Shown one piece after another: positions 1 to 6,197 of a stretch of DNA of 10,179 nt. The position numbers were made by a program, and so were the translations under genes. The notes beneath the pieces are model-generated. The model worked only from the letters and a program-made list of their open reading frames with translations. It was not told where the DNA came from and ran no database searches. The DNA comes from B33-G16 sp964611035 (lineage in GTDB: Bacteria > Desulfobacterota > DSM-4660 > Desulfatiglandales > B25-G16): NCBI GenBank assembly GCA_964611035.1, contig CAZSWT010000099.1, positions 1 to 10,179 of the forward strand, in the 5' to 3' direction. The stretch's first letter is position 1. Each line of letters starts with the position of its first letter.

Positions 1-146
1 GTGGCATCATTGGCGTTTTCCAGCAGGAGGCGGTATTTTCCTTCCAGACTCTGTATTTTTTCCTCCGCCTTCTCATGTTTTACAATTTCCTTCTCTAACG
101 CCTTGACCATTTGATCCAATTCTTCATACGTCGGCTTTTGTGCCAT
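1..146 (-). CDS. PAS-domain sensor protein, N-terminus only (likely sensor histidine kinase)
   Basis: The first 48 codons of a minus-strand gene run off the left edge. The product begins MAQKPTYEELDQMVKALEKE, continues with a charged helical stretch (KHEKAEEKIQSLEGKY) and ends in YRLLLENANDA. This is the usual opening of many environmental sensor kinases: a short coiled coil leading into the first PAS domain, whose first conserved block is KYR-LLENA-DA. The ATG at 144-146 is preceded by AGGAGG at 156-161, which fixes the start. The kinase and receiver parts lie outside the window, so a PAS-GGDEF or other PAS output protein cannot be excluded. The PAS call rests on family knowledge; the start and reading frame are seen directly. 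Confidence 0.8.
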   Translation of the reverse strand, partial: MAQKPTYEELDQMVKALEKEIVKHEKAEEKIQSLEGKYRLLLENANDA

Positions 147-419
147 TCCAGTATCCTCCTGTTGATAATAGAAAGACCACTCACACACGGGCCTTTATTA
201 TGCATATGTCTCTTGCCAGCTTCATAATTAGCTGTGTTTATCCCTTTTAACCTTATGAAATAAATAGTTGTAAAAGGTTGCTTTTTTCTGTACTCAGATC
301 GGCCAAGAAAAGAGAGGGGATTTGAAGCGATATATAAACGCATAGCCCTTTTTTCTGGGGAATAGGCTCTTTGAATCAATGCGCAGGGCAGTTATTAATA
401 CATGGAGGTTTGACTTAAA

Positions 420-668
420 TTAATGATTATTCTCTTCATCGATTAAATCCTCTAATCTATTGAGGATTCCATCCATGGTTGTTTTCTGCTGGTCAGACAG
501 TTTGTGATAGAACCCTTTTCGCCTCTCTCCATTATTTCTCCGGTCTTTATTTTTTCTCCGCTCAGTCTCGCTGCGATGTTCAGGCCCCAGATAATGCGCA
601 TTATCAGGAACTCTGCGTTCGTTGTGCGATCTTTTATCTTTGTTTTTTCTGCGCTCAAAGAAAAACAT
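420..668 (-). CDS. small basic protein with repeated ERRKNKD(K/R)R motif
   Basis: This encodes an 82-residue protein of unknown function. Residues 5-19 (ERRKNKDKRSHNERR) and 36-50 (ERRKNKDRRNNGERR) are near-identical copies 31 residues apart, followed by a C-terminal acidic helix (LNRLEDLIDEENNH). There is no signal peptide, membrane segment or zinc motif. The start is well supported: AGGAGGG at 677-683 lies about 8 bases before the ATG. Similar Arg-rich RR-x-GxDRR tails occur in small or tail regions of Desulfobacterota proteins, but I do not recognise a named family. The basic front and acidic back could suit a nucleic-acid or partner-binding role; that is inference. It lies on the same strand as the PAS protein, 273 bp upstream of it, and is probably transcribed separately. 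Confidence 0.7.
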   Translation of the reverse strand: MFFFERRKNKDKRSHNERRVPDNAHYLGPEHRSETERRKNKDRRNNGERRKGFYHKLSDQQKTTMDGILNRLEDLIDEENNH

Positions 669-721
669 TGCGCCTACCCTCCTTTCGCATCCAAAAATCC
701 ATAGCTTCGTGAGAGTGGATA

Positions 722-751
722 TTCATACTACAATTACCGCCTACGTGCCAA
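722..751 (-). promoter_or_regulatory. possible promoter of the 82-residue basic protein
   Basis: On the minus strand TTGGCA (746-751) and TATGAA (722-727) are separated by 18 bp and lie about 55 bp upstream of the start codon. Both boxes are imperfect, so this is only a weak candidate. Confidence 0.25.
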
Positions 752-954
752 AATCTGTGCTTGTAAAAAAAATTATCAATGACGTGTGGTACGCTATAGA
801 CTGGTGATTGAACTATTGTGAGCCGTTCTACGAAAATTCAGGAGCGCTGTATGATGAAGATGATTTTGTAAGGAAAAAGTATGTAAGACGCACATTCAAA
901 GCAACGTTCACGTGTAAGTTGTTTCAGAATCTACGAGTCGTCTTTTATTTTGGC
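752..954. other. non-coding stretch, nothing recognised
   Basis: This part of the 608-bp gap between the small basic protein and the first toxin shows no open frame with a ribosome binding site, no RNA gene and no repeat shared with the rest of the window. The remainder of the gap is filled by repeat material from 955 onward. Confidence 0.5.
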
Positions 955-1016
955 TGACCTGTCCCCCCGGTCTTGTGCTGGATTTATCCGCCGTCTCTTT
1001 GGCGGACTTGTCAGCC
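955..1016. repeat. repeat copy 0: TGACCTGTCCCC motif plus CCGCC hairpin module
   Basis: TGACCTGTCCCCCC (955-968) is followed by a GATTTATCCGCCGTCTCTTT module with GGCGGA completing a TCCGCC...GGCGGA hairpin (986-1005). The same hairpin module recurs at 1165-1217 and 2732-2784. ACCTGTCCCC-type sequences often surround REP-associated (Y1) transposases in environmental Proteobacteria; that link is from general knowledge, and no transposase is present here. Confidence 0.6.
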
Positions 1017-1072
1017 GGTATTTTGGTTAAATACTACCAAATTTTTATTGAATAGTAAATCTTTAGCCTTAT

Positions 1073-1273
1073 ATTTATAATGATAAAAGAATTAATCATG
1101 GAAATTCGCTCTGCAAGGGCCTGCAGTAAAGATCGGAAGAGAATAATAGTAGTTAATAGTAAAGGATTTCCCGCCGTCCTTTTTATCCGCCGTTTTTGTG
1201 GCGGAATGGAGGGCTTGCCCGCCGTCCGTTGGGCGGTTTTTCAGCCAGTAGTGTGGCTGGTTTGACCCAAAAC
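1073..1273. repeat. repeat copy 1, all four modules (a-b-c-d)
   Basis: This is the most complete copy of a modular intergenic repeat. Module a (1073-1105) holds an imperfect stem, ATGATAAA/TTAATCAT, around AGAA. Module b is AGTTAATAGT (1151-1160). Module c (1165-1217) has TCCGCC/GGCGGA arms. Module d is TTTGACCC (1261-1268). Between c and d lie two further hairpins, CCGCC/GGCGG with a T run, and CAGCCA/TGGCTG (1242-1259). Module d ends 8 bases before the stop codon of the neighbouring toxin gene. Confidence 0.75.
1218..1241 (+). terminator. terminator-like hairpin inside repeat copy 1
   Basis: CCGCC (1219-1223) pairs with GGCGG (1232-1236) and is followed directly by five T. No plus-strand gene lies upstream, so it may simply be part of the repeat rather than a working terminator. 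Confidence 0.3.
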
Positions 1274-1276
1274 TTA

Positions 1277-1534
1277 TCATGGAGTCCTCAGGATCTCATA
1301 CGTTCCAATCCTTCTCAAGAGATATGTTTCTCCCACAATTTGAAATGTAAATCGATAGCTCTCTGTGATGCGACTCTCCCACATGGTTGGGTGCCCTTTG
1401 ATCTTTTTAAGGCGTAAGGATGGATGACGAGAATTCTCTAAAAGAAGGGTAAGCTGTTTGCTGGCCCGCTCCTTAATTCCTTTTTGCAAACTATCATAAT
1501 CTCTATCAAACGGCTTCGTCGTTTGGATTCTCAC
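1277..1534 (-). CDS. RelE/ParE-superfamily toxin (YafQ-like cytotoxin)
   Basis: This encodes an 85-residue toxin of the RelE/ParE fold, whose members usually cut mRNA at the ribosome. Seen in the sequence: a basic N-terminal helix region (TKPFDRDYDSL), HPSLRLKKIKG at 37-47, W52-E53-x-R55-I, the core strand SYRFTFQI (59-66) and the C-terminal strand LLRRIGTYEIL (72-82). Relatives usually end in IGTHD; here the His-Asp is Tyr-Glu, which could alter activity. The start is GTG, forced by the overlap with the antitoxin stop (GTGA, 1531-1534), the translational coupling typical of TA pairs. It is co-transcribed with the AbrB-type antitoxin gene upstream. The RelE/ParE call is firm; the exact subfamily and target are not. 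Confidence 0.85.
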   Translation of the reverse strand: MRIQTTKPFDRDYDSLQKGIKERASKQLTLLLENSRHPSLRLKKIKGHPTMWESRITESYRFTFQIVGETYLLRRIGTYEILRTP

Positions 1535-1812
1535 GGCTCTTTTCTGAGGTGTTGCATAAGCTCTTCAACGTTCTCGAAAGGCTCTGATATTTCTCCCCTG
1601 GCAATAGCTTCATCAGCCTCTTTTTCTTTTGCCTGCCACTCCTTTGTCCAAAACCAAGCCTGATCCTTTGATATAAGTTTCTTGGGGATAAGGAGAAGTC
1701 CCTCTTCTGTTGCCTCTACTTCCAAAAAATCCCCTATCTCTAAACGAAGTTTCTCAAATGCCTCCTTAGGAATAGTGATTTGGTGTTTTGGACTAATCCT
1801 GGTAACTGCCAT
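1531..1812 (-). CDS. AbrB/MazE-type (SpoVT-AbrB) antitoxin
   Basis: This encodes a 93-residue antitoxin and first gene of the pair. Residues 1-45 form an AbrB swapped-hairpin DNA-binding domain (TRISPKHQITIPKEAFEKL, then GDFLEVEATEEGLLLIPKK). The C-terminal half is charged and helical (WQAKEKEADEAIARGEI, then FENVEELMQHLRKE) and should wrap the toxin. An AGAGGAA ribosome site lies at 1815-1821, five bases or fewer before the ATG at 1810-1812. A near-consensus promoter with an overlapping 17-bp palindrome lies just upstream, which suggests autorepression. The role follows from family knowledge and from its overlap with the RelE-type toxin. Confidence 0.9.
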   Translation of the reverse strand: MAVTRISPKHQITIPKEAFEKLRLEIGDFLEVEATEEGLLLIPKKLISKDQAWFWTKEWQAKEKEADEAIARGEISEPFENVEELMQHLRKEP

Positions 1813-1827
1813 ATTTCCTCTACGTTT

Positions 1828-1844
1828 TTCTTTACTGTAAAGAA
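1828..1844. promoter_or_regulatory. candidate operator of the AbrB/RelE-type pair
   Basis: TTCTTTACTGTAAAGAA is a perfect 8-bp inverted repeat around a single T. It abuts the minus-strand -10 box and covers the expected transcription start, about 16 bp upstream of the antitoxin ATG. AbrB-type antitoxins commonly bind such palindromes; binding here is inferred. Confidence 0.6.
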
Positions 1845-1872
1845 TCTTACCAATTTACTTGGATGCTGTCAA
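1844..1872 (-). promoter_or_regulatory. sigma70-type promoter of the AbrB/RelE-type pair
   Basis: On the minus strand TTGACA (1867-1872) and TAAGAT (1844-1849) are separated by exactly 17 bp. A second TTGACA begins 6 bp upstream of the first (TTGACATTGACA). The start would fall near 1837, giving a leader of about 25 bases. Confidence 0.75.
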
Positions 1873-1920
1873 TGTCAAAAACTTCTTCCATTCCAATTCC
1901 AGAAAACAGGTACTTTGGTA

Positions 1921-1949
1921 TTGACTAAGCATTTATTATATTGTAGAAT
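1921..1949 (+). promoter_or_regulatory. sigma70-type promoter of vapBC
   Basis: TTGACT (1921-1926) and TAGAAT (1944-1949) are 17 bp apart, and GGAGGA (1967-1972) follows before the ATG at 1980. The -10 region lies within a weak inverted repeat, TGTA-N4-TACA (1942-1953), which may be an operator half-site pair. Confidence 0.75.
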
Positions 1950-1979
1950 TACATATTCAGAAAAACGGAGGAAATAAGT

Positions 1980-2195
1980 ATGAAAATTTCCGAGAGAGGT
2001 CAAATTACAATCCCTAAAGCCCTTCGAGATCGATTTGGATTCCAGATGAACGTGGAGGTCGAATTTATCCCCACAGAGGACGGCGTCTTGATGCAGAAAA
2101 GAAGCCGAAGCAAACATCCAGTAGATCTGGTTTTTGGGATTCTTAACAAACCTTCTGATACTGACAAATACATCGAAGAGGTCAGGGGAAAATGA
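1980..2195 (+). CDS. vapB: VapB antitoxin, AbrB-type
   Basis: This 71-residue protein starts MKISERGQITIPKALRDRFG, the classic SpoVT-AbrB swapped-hairpin DNA-binding domain, and continues with VEVEFIPTEDGVLMQKRS. Its C-terminal tail (VDLVFGILNKPSDTDKYIEEVRGK) is the part that typically blocks the PIN nuclease. GGAGGA lies 7 bases before the ATG. The gene overlaps vapC by ATGA (2192-2195). It is divergent from the AbrB/RelE-type pair, so two AbrB-type regulators share one 167-bp intergenic region. Role as antitoxin and autorepressor is from family knowledge. Confidence 0.92.
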   Translation: MKISERGQITIPKALRDRFGFQMNVEVEFIPTEDGVLMQKRSRSKHPVDLVFGILNKPSDTDKYIEEVRGK

Positions 2196-2590
2196 TTTCC
2201 GCTGTTGACACCAATATTTTGCTTGACGTTTTCTTGCCAGATAAGCGATTCGCCGAACAGTCAGCCAAGCTCCTTAAGATGGCATATGACCAAGGTGCAC
2301 TGCTCATCTGTGAAATCGTTTATGCCGAACTGGTTCCGCAGTTCAATGACAGACATACTCTGGACATTGCCCTGACTACCTTAAACATATCGGTATCTCC
2401 TTCCTCCCCTGACATTGCATTTCTTGCCGGTGAGAGATGGGGGCTATACAGAAAAGCAGGCGGAGCCAGGAAGCGAATTATCACCGACTTCCTTATAGGA
2501 GCCCATGCAACGATTAAGGCTGAACGTTTTCTGACAAGAGACAGAGGATTGTACAAATCCTATTTTGCAGAACTTGTAATTCTCTCTTGA
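2192..2590 (+). CDS. vapC: VapC toxin, PIN-domain ribonuclease
   Basis: This is a 132-residue PIN-domain protein. The acidic metal-binding residues of the family are all present: D6 in AVDTNILLD, E46 in VYAELV, D99 in ITDFLIGAH and D117 in TRDRG. Length is normal for VapC, which usually cuts tRNA or rRNA with magnesium. The ATG sits inside the vapB stop (ATGA), so translation is coupled. The intact catalytic set argues for a working toxin, neutralised by the AbrB-type VapB encoded just before it. The RNA target cannot be read from the sequence. Confidence 0.93.
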   Translation: MISAVDTNILLDVFLPDKRFAEQSAKLLKMAYDQGALLICEIVYAELVPQFNDRHTLDIALTTLNISVSPSSPDIAFLAGERWGLYRKAGGARKRIITDFLIGAHATIKAERFLTRDRGLYKSYFAELVILS

Positions 2591-2944
2591 ATACCGAATG
2601 AACTGAGCCCCGTCTGTTGAAACACACTCCCTGCCGCCTGGCAGCTGCATAGTGCCATATCTTTGCCTCATGCCAAAACCTAACACCGATCCTACGTAAC
2701 CCTTGTTACAAATTGTTAGTTAATAGTTTAAGATTTCCCGCCGTCCTTTTTATCCGCCGTCTCTTTGGCGGAATGGAGGGCTCGCACGCCTATGGAGCGT
2801 TTGACCCCAAATTCAAGGGTCTCATAGACTATAGGTTATGGCATGTAGGATATATCCGCAATGATGATTGAGAGGCTTTATGGATAGCTTGTGCATTATG
2901 AAAGCGTAAACAATACGGTGAGAATGATCATTGTTGGTGCTTTA
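2591..2944. other. intergenic gap between two convergent TA pairs
   Basis: No gene is supported in this gap. It holds a short CTGCC/GGCAG hairpin shortly after vapC, a GTAAC/GTTAC inverted repeat near 2695-2710 and repeat copy 2 (2718-2813). From about 2815 to 2944 I recognise nothing. Confidence 0.55.
2718..2813. repeat. repeat copy 2, modules b-c-d
   Basis: AGTTAATAGT (2718-2727) is followed by the GATTTCCCGCCGTCCTTTTT module with its CCGCC...GGCGG hairpin and GAATGGAGGGCT (2732-2782), then TTTGACCCCAAATT (2800-2813). Module order and spacing match copy 1, but module a and the extra hairpins are missing. Confidence 0.75.
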
Positions 2945-3199
2945 TCATATGCTGTAAATATCTCTTCTATGACCTATAAATTGAATAACTAACGTGTGGC
3001 TTTCGATTGTATAGACAACCCTCCAGTCGCCTATTCGTAATTTAAATGTTCCTTTAAATTGCCCAAGTAAAGGTTCAGGAGTAACTTTTTCAAAATTGCC
3101 AGATAGCCAATTAATTTTCTTCAGAATTCTTTGAGCTACCTGCTTATCCAGTTTCGCAAGATCTTTTATCGCATCTTCATTCCATTCAATATTAGCCAA
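2945..3199 (-). CDS. RelE-family toxin (mRNA interferase)
   Basis: This encodes an 84-residue RelE toxin. Helix region KDLAKLDKQVAQRILKKINW (12-31), then FKGTFKLRIGDWRVVY (48-63) and the end IGHRRDIYSI (75-84) match the RelE/StbE pattern. Basic residues that usually act in cleavage or rRNA binding are present (K49, K53, R55, R60, R78, R79, with Y82 near the C-terminus). The start is TTG at 3197-3199: an in-frame TGA lies just upstream, and AGGAGG (3212-3217) within the antitoxin gene serves as its ribosome site. The reading frame overlaps the antitoxin by 8 bp. Expected to cut mRNA in the ribosomal A site. Confidence 0.9.
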   Translation of the reverse strand: MANIEWNEDAIKDLAKLDKQVAQRILKKINWLSGNFEKVTPEPLLGQFKGTFKLRIGDWRVVYTIESHTLVIQFIGHRRDIYSI

Positions 3200-3380
3200 A
3201 TCTTTTCATAACCTCCTGATGAGAGGCTCGTTTTGAACGGCTCGAAAGACGCGTTTTTATTTCCTCCTTAAAATCTTCACGTAATTCAAGATTTGTATCG
3301 GGATCTCCCAAAATCTCTATGATCTTCTGTTCTATTAAATTTTCAAGGTCTTCAATGGTTATTTGATTTATTGTTTCCAT
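3192..3380 (-). CDS. antitoxin of the RelE pair, unclassified family
   Basis: This 62-residue acidic/basic helical protein is encoded directly upstream of relE with an 8-bp overlap. It has no AbrB, Phd, RHH or HTH motif that I can see. The visible pattern is LIEQKIIEILGDPDTNLELREDFKEEIK-type helices (given in part) ending in SHQEVMKRFG. Small proteins with LELRE...EEV-KR-G endings are often found before RelE toxins in environmental genomes, but I know of no named family. TAGGAGA (3389-3395) precedes the ATG by about 8 bases. The antitoxin role follows from position, size and coupling rather than from a recognised domain. Confidence 0.75.
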   Translation of the reverse strand: METINQITIEDLENLIEQKIIEILGDPDTNLELREDFKEEIKTRLSSRSKRASHQEVMKRFG

Positions 3381-3424
3381 ATCGCTGTCTCCTATAAAAG
3401 AGAAGGATTTTTCTCAATTCCACT

Positions 3425-3451
3425 TGTAGTACACTATAATATATCATGATA
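3425..3451. promoter_or_regulatory. candidate operator palindromes of the RelE pair
   Basis: TATCATGATA (3442-3451) is a perfect palindrome overlapping the -10 box. TGTAGTACA (3425-3433) is a second one just past the expected start. Either could bind the antitoxin, although its DNA-binding domain is not recognisable. Confidence 0.35.
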
Positions 3452-3474
3452 CCCTGCTTGCTCCATATCGTCAA
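3446..3474 (-). promoter_or_regulatory. sigma70-type promoter of the RelE pair
   Basis: On the minus strand TTGACG (3469-3474) and TATCAT (3446-3451) are 17 bp apart. The start would fall near 3439, about 60 bp before the antitoxin ATG. Confidence 0.65.
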
Positions 3475-3617
3475 GTTTAGACTTCTACGCACTCCCTGTA
3501 TTGTCTATGTAGCAAGCATAAAGTGTAGTGCAAAGGAGTGGTGGCACGACATCCAAACCATAAATAGTCAGGGCGAAAGCCGTGGCTTTATGTGGTCGGA
3601 ATAAATGTTTCAATGTA
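3475..3617. other. non-coding part of the gap before the TPR gene's 3' end
   Basis: No gene is seen. The one structure is AAAGCC/GGCTTT (3576-3589) with a 2-base centre. The gap continues as repeat copy 3. Confidence 0.4.
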
Positions 3618-3735
3618 TATTCATAATGATCAAAGAATTGATCATGGAAATTTGCCCTGCAAGGGGCTCAGCATTCAACTAAGTTTCTGCAGCAAAGAGC
3701 TAAGTAGTTAATAGTTCAGGTTTGACCCCAAATTT
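3618..3735. repeat. repeat copy 3, modules a-b-d
   Basis: Module a holds a perfect 8-bp stem, ATGATCAA (3626-3633) and TTGATCAT (3638-3645), around AGAA, followed by GGAAATT and CTGCAAGGG as in copy 1. AGTTAATAGT lies at 3706-3715 and TTTGACCCCAAATTT at 3721-3735. Module c is absent. The end of module d lies 12 bases from the stop codon of the TPR gene. Confidence 0.75.
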
Positions 3736-3747
3736 ACTCTCCCCGTT

Positions 3748-6138
3748 TTAGCGCAATTCCTTTAACACCTCTTTAACCACATCTTTGTCCACATACTTTG
3801 ATGGCTTTGCCAGTGCTTTTTTGAGCAACTTCCTGGCCTCAGCCCTTCTCCCCTGTTTATAAAATAACATACCCAGGTGATAATTAAACACAGGACTGTC
3901 TGCTTCCTTGTCCAGAAGCTTTTGAAACGGGCCATTGGCCTTTTCATATTCGCCCATCCGAAAATAAATCCACCCGAGGGTATCATTGACATTCAGGTTA
4001 TCCGGAGAGTGATGAACGGCCTTGAGCGCTAATTCTAAGGCCTCTTTCAGCTCTTTTTTGCTTGTTCCCTTTTCTGCAATCAAGAAAGCGAGATTGTTCA
4101 CAGCAGGAATAAAGTTTGGCTCCTTTTCAACCACCATACGGTAATATAAAAGTGCTTTTGGCGTATCGTTGGTGTTCTCACTCAAAACGCCAATAAGAAA
4201 AGCAGGCCTCACATTCTCAGGGTTTTCTCGAAGGCGTTCTTCAAGTTGTTTGATGGCCTCAGCTGTCTTGCCCTGAACCATATACGTCCCTGCAAGGTTC
4301 CTGTAGGGAATAAAAGAGTTGGGTGCCAGGTCTATGGCTTTATTAAATGCCTTCAGTGCCTTTGTATATGCCTTCTTTTTAAGATGAATCTCTCCCAAGA
4401 TATTATGCACAAATGCATCATTCGGCGATTTTGTAAGTTGTTTTTTGCACAGAGCAATGGCCTTGTCGGACTTGCCCATCCTCATCAAGGTTTGGATCTG
4501 TGCGGTAAACACTACTTTCCGCTCAGGTGCTAAACCACGCGCTCTCTCAAAGTCCTTGAGGGCCTGATCGTATTTTTTTTGCCGTGCCTTGAGAAGTCCT
4601 AATTTGTAATAGCCTAAGGGATTTTTAGGATAATGCGTGATGATTTTTTTGTAGTAGTTCTCCGCTTCAACTACCTGCCCCTTTCTTATAGAGAGATCAC
4701 CAAGCTCAGCCAGGGTAGCAATATTTTTGGGGTGCTTTTCAAGGATTCCCATGAGCTCTGATTCAGCCTGTATATAGGAACCCTCTCTTACATAGATTCT
4801 TGCCAGGCTCCTTCGAGCCTCTATAAAGTCAGGCTTGAGGCTGAGGCATTTTTTTAAATTATCCTTGGCAAGATTTGTATCGTTGGTAAGTAAATGTGCC
4901 TGTGCAAGCTTGAAGTAGCCAGGCGCAAAGTCAGGATTTGCCCCGATAACCGTGCGAAACTCACTCACTGCCCGTGGGCCATCCCTTCTTACTATGGCGA
5001 GATCGCCCATCAGGGAATGTGCCTGAAGGTCGCCTGGGTTATCTTCAAGAATTGAATTGAGCAGCTCCTCTCCCTTTGAGTAATTTTTAAGTGAAAGGTG
5101 AATCTTTGCCATCTGGTTTTTTGCACGCAAGGCATCAGGTGCTTTAATGTCCTTATCCACTATTCTTTGGTATGTTGCAAGTGCCAGCTCTGGCTTTCTC
5201 CACTGAATATAAAAATCACCAAGTGAGAATAACGCCGTAGTTCCCTCCTTCGCCTGCATCACCGCCTCTTTTAACATAGCCTCTGCTTCCCCTGCCCTCT
5301 TTTGGGTTACAAGAAAGCGTGCCATAAGAATACGGTAGTTGGGATTCAAAGGTTCAGCCTCTATAACACCCTTGAGGGTGGTCTCTGCTTTCTCATACTC
5401 ACCACTTTTTAAGTAAAATTGGGCAAGGAGGATCTGGTAAGCCATATTATTTGGCTTAAGAGTAACCAGCTCTCGATATACCGCCTCTGCGTCGTCGTTT
5501 CTCTTCTGTTTGGTGTAAAACTCTACCATAGCAACCCGTAATGGAAGGTTCTCAGGGGCTGCGTTTATACCTTTCTTTAATATCTCCTCGGCCTGCTTTT
5601 TGTTTCCCTGTGCCATGTTAAGGCCAGCATACAGCAAAAATGCCGGTCCATTCGCCGGATCCTTATTGAGCACGTCTTTAAGAACTGTCTCACACAAATT
5701 ATATTTCTTCTGTGCATACAGTACCGATGCCTTGAGCATCAAACCATTGGTATTTTCCGGCTCTTTTTCCAAAACGAATGTGGCTTGCTCCATTGCTTTG
5801 GTAAAAGCCTTTTGCATTAGATACAATTTCCCAAGCTCTATATTGGCCTTCATATGGTTGGGATCCAGATCCACTGCCTTTGTAAACATTCCAAAGGCCT
5901 TCTTCATGTTCCTTGTTTTCAGTTCAACCATTCCGAGCATAAAATGGCCATCGGCAAACATAGGATCTATCTGGATGGCGTTTTTAAACTCCAGGCGTGC
6001 CTTCACGTAGTCACCCTGTGTATACAGGGCCTTGCCCTTGGTAAAGAACACCATCTTTTTCTCGTCCGGCCCACCGCAGGATAAGACCAACGCTGCAGCA
6101 AGCACTGTAGAGATTGTGAAGAGTCGCTTTAACTTCAA
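3748..6138 (-). CDS. large TPR-repeat lipoprotein (PEP-CTERM/exosortase PrsT-like)
   Basis: This encodes a 796-residue exported lipoprotein built almost wholly of tetratricopeptide repeats. The signal peptide MKLKRLFTISTVLAAALVLS ends in a lipobox with Cys21 followed by GG. From about residue 28 there are some 20 or more 34-residue helical hairpins with the usual spacing (for example GDYVKARLEFKNAIQIDP, AYTKALKAFNKAIDLAP). Length and architecture match the TPR lipoproteins called PrsT, found beside exosortase and exopolysaccharide genes, where they probably act as envelope scaffolds. The start is TTG (6136-6138), placed 9 bases after AGGAGG (6148-6153). An ATG nearer the ribosome site is in another frame. 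It follows the VanZ gene by 59 bp and is probably in one operon with it. No exosortase is in view, so the PrsT assignment is likely but not certain. Confidence 0.85.
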   Translation of the reverse strand: MKLKRLFTISTVLAAALVLSCGGPDEKKMVFFTKGKALYTQGDYVKARLEFKNAIQIDPMFADGHFMLGMVELKTRNMKKAFGMFTKAVDLDPNHMKANIELGKLYLMQKAFTKAMEQATFVLEKEPENTNGLMLKASVLYAQKKYNLCETVLKDVLNKDPANGPAFLLYAGLNMAQGNKKQAEEILKKGINAAPENLPLRVAMVEFYTKQKRNDDAEAVYRELVTLKPNNMAYQILLAQFYLKSGEYEKAETTLKGVIEAEPLNPNYRILMARFLVTQKRAGEAEAMLKEAVMQAKEGTTALFSLGDFYIQWRKPELALATYQRIVDKDIKAPDALRAKNQMAKIHLSLKNYSKGEELLNSILEDNPGDLQAHSLMGDLAIVRRDGPRAVSEFRTVIGANPDFAPGYFKLAQAHLLTNDTNLAKDNLKKCLSLKPDFIEARRSLARIYVREGSYIQAESELMGILEKHPKNIATLAELGDLSIRKGQVVEAENYYKKIITHYPKNPLGYYKLGLLKARQKKYDQALKDFERARGLAPERKVVFTAQIQTLMRMGKSDKAIALCKKQLTKSPNDAFVHNILGEIHLKKKAYTKALKAFNKAIDLAPNSFIPYRNLAGTYMVQGKTAEAIKQLEERLRENPENVRPAFLIGVLSENTNDTPKALLYYRMVVEKEPNFIPAVNNLAFLIAEKGTSKKELKEALELALKAVHHSPDNLNVNDTLGWIYFRMGEYEKANGPFQKLLDKEADSPVFNYHLGMLFYKQGRRAEARKLLKKALAKPSKYVDKDVVKEVLKELR

Positions 6139-6197
6139 GATTCATAACCTCCTTTTTTTTAGACACGGGCTCTGCTTCGCATAGCACGCAGATTACA

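Noticed and set aside
95..379. 94-residue minus-strand open frame overlapping the PAS protein start
   Set aside because: It overlaps the well-supported PAS gene in another frame, has no ribosome site and shows no family pattern.
741..751. Sigma54 promoter (TTGGCACG) upstream of the small basic protein
   Set aside because: No TTGC box occurs at the required spacing downstream of the GG.
1073..1268. CRISPR or tandem repeat array
   Set aside because: The repeated modules differ in length, are separated by unequal spacers and do not recur more than a few times.
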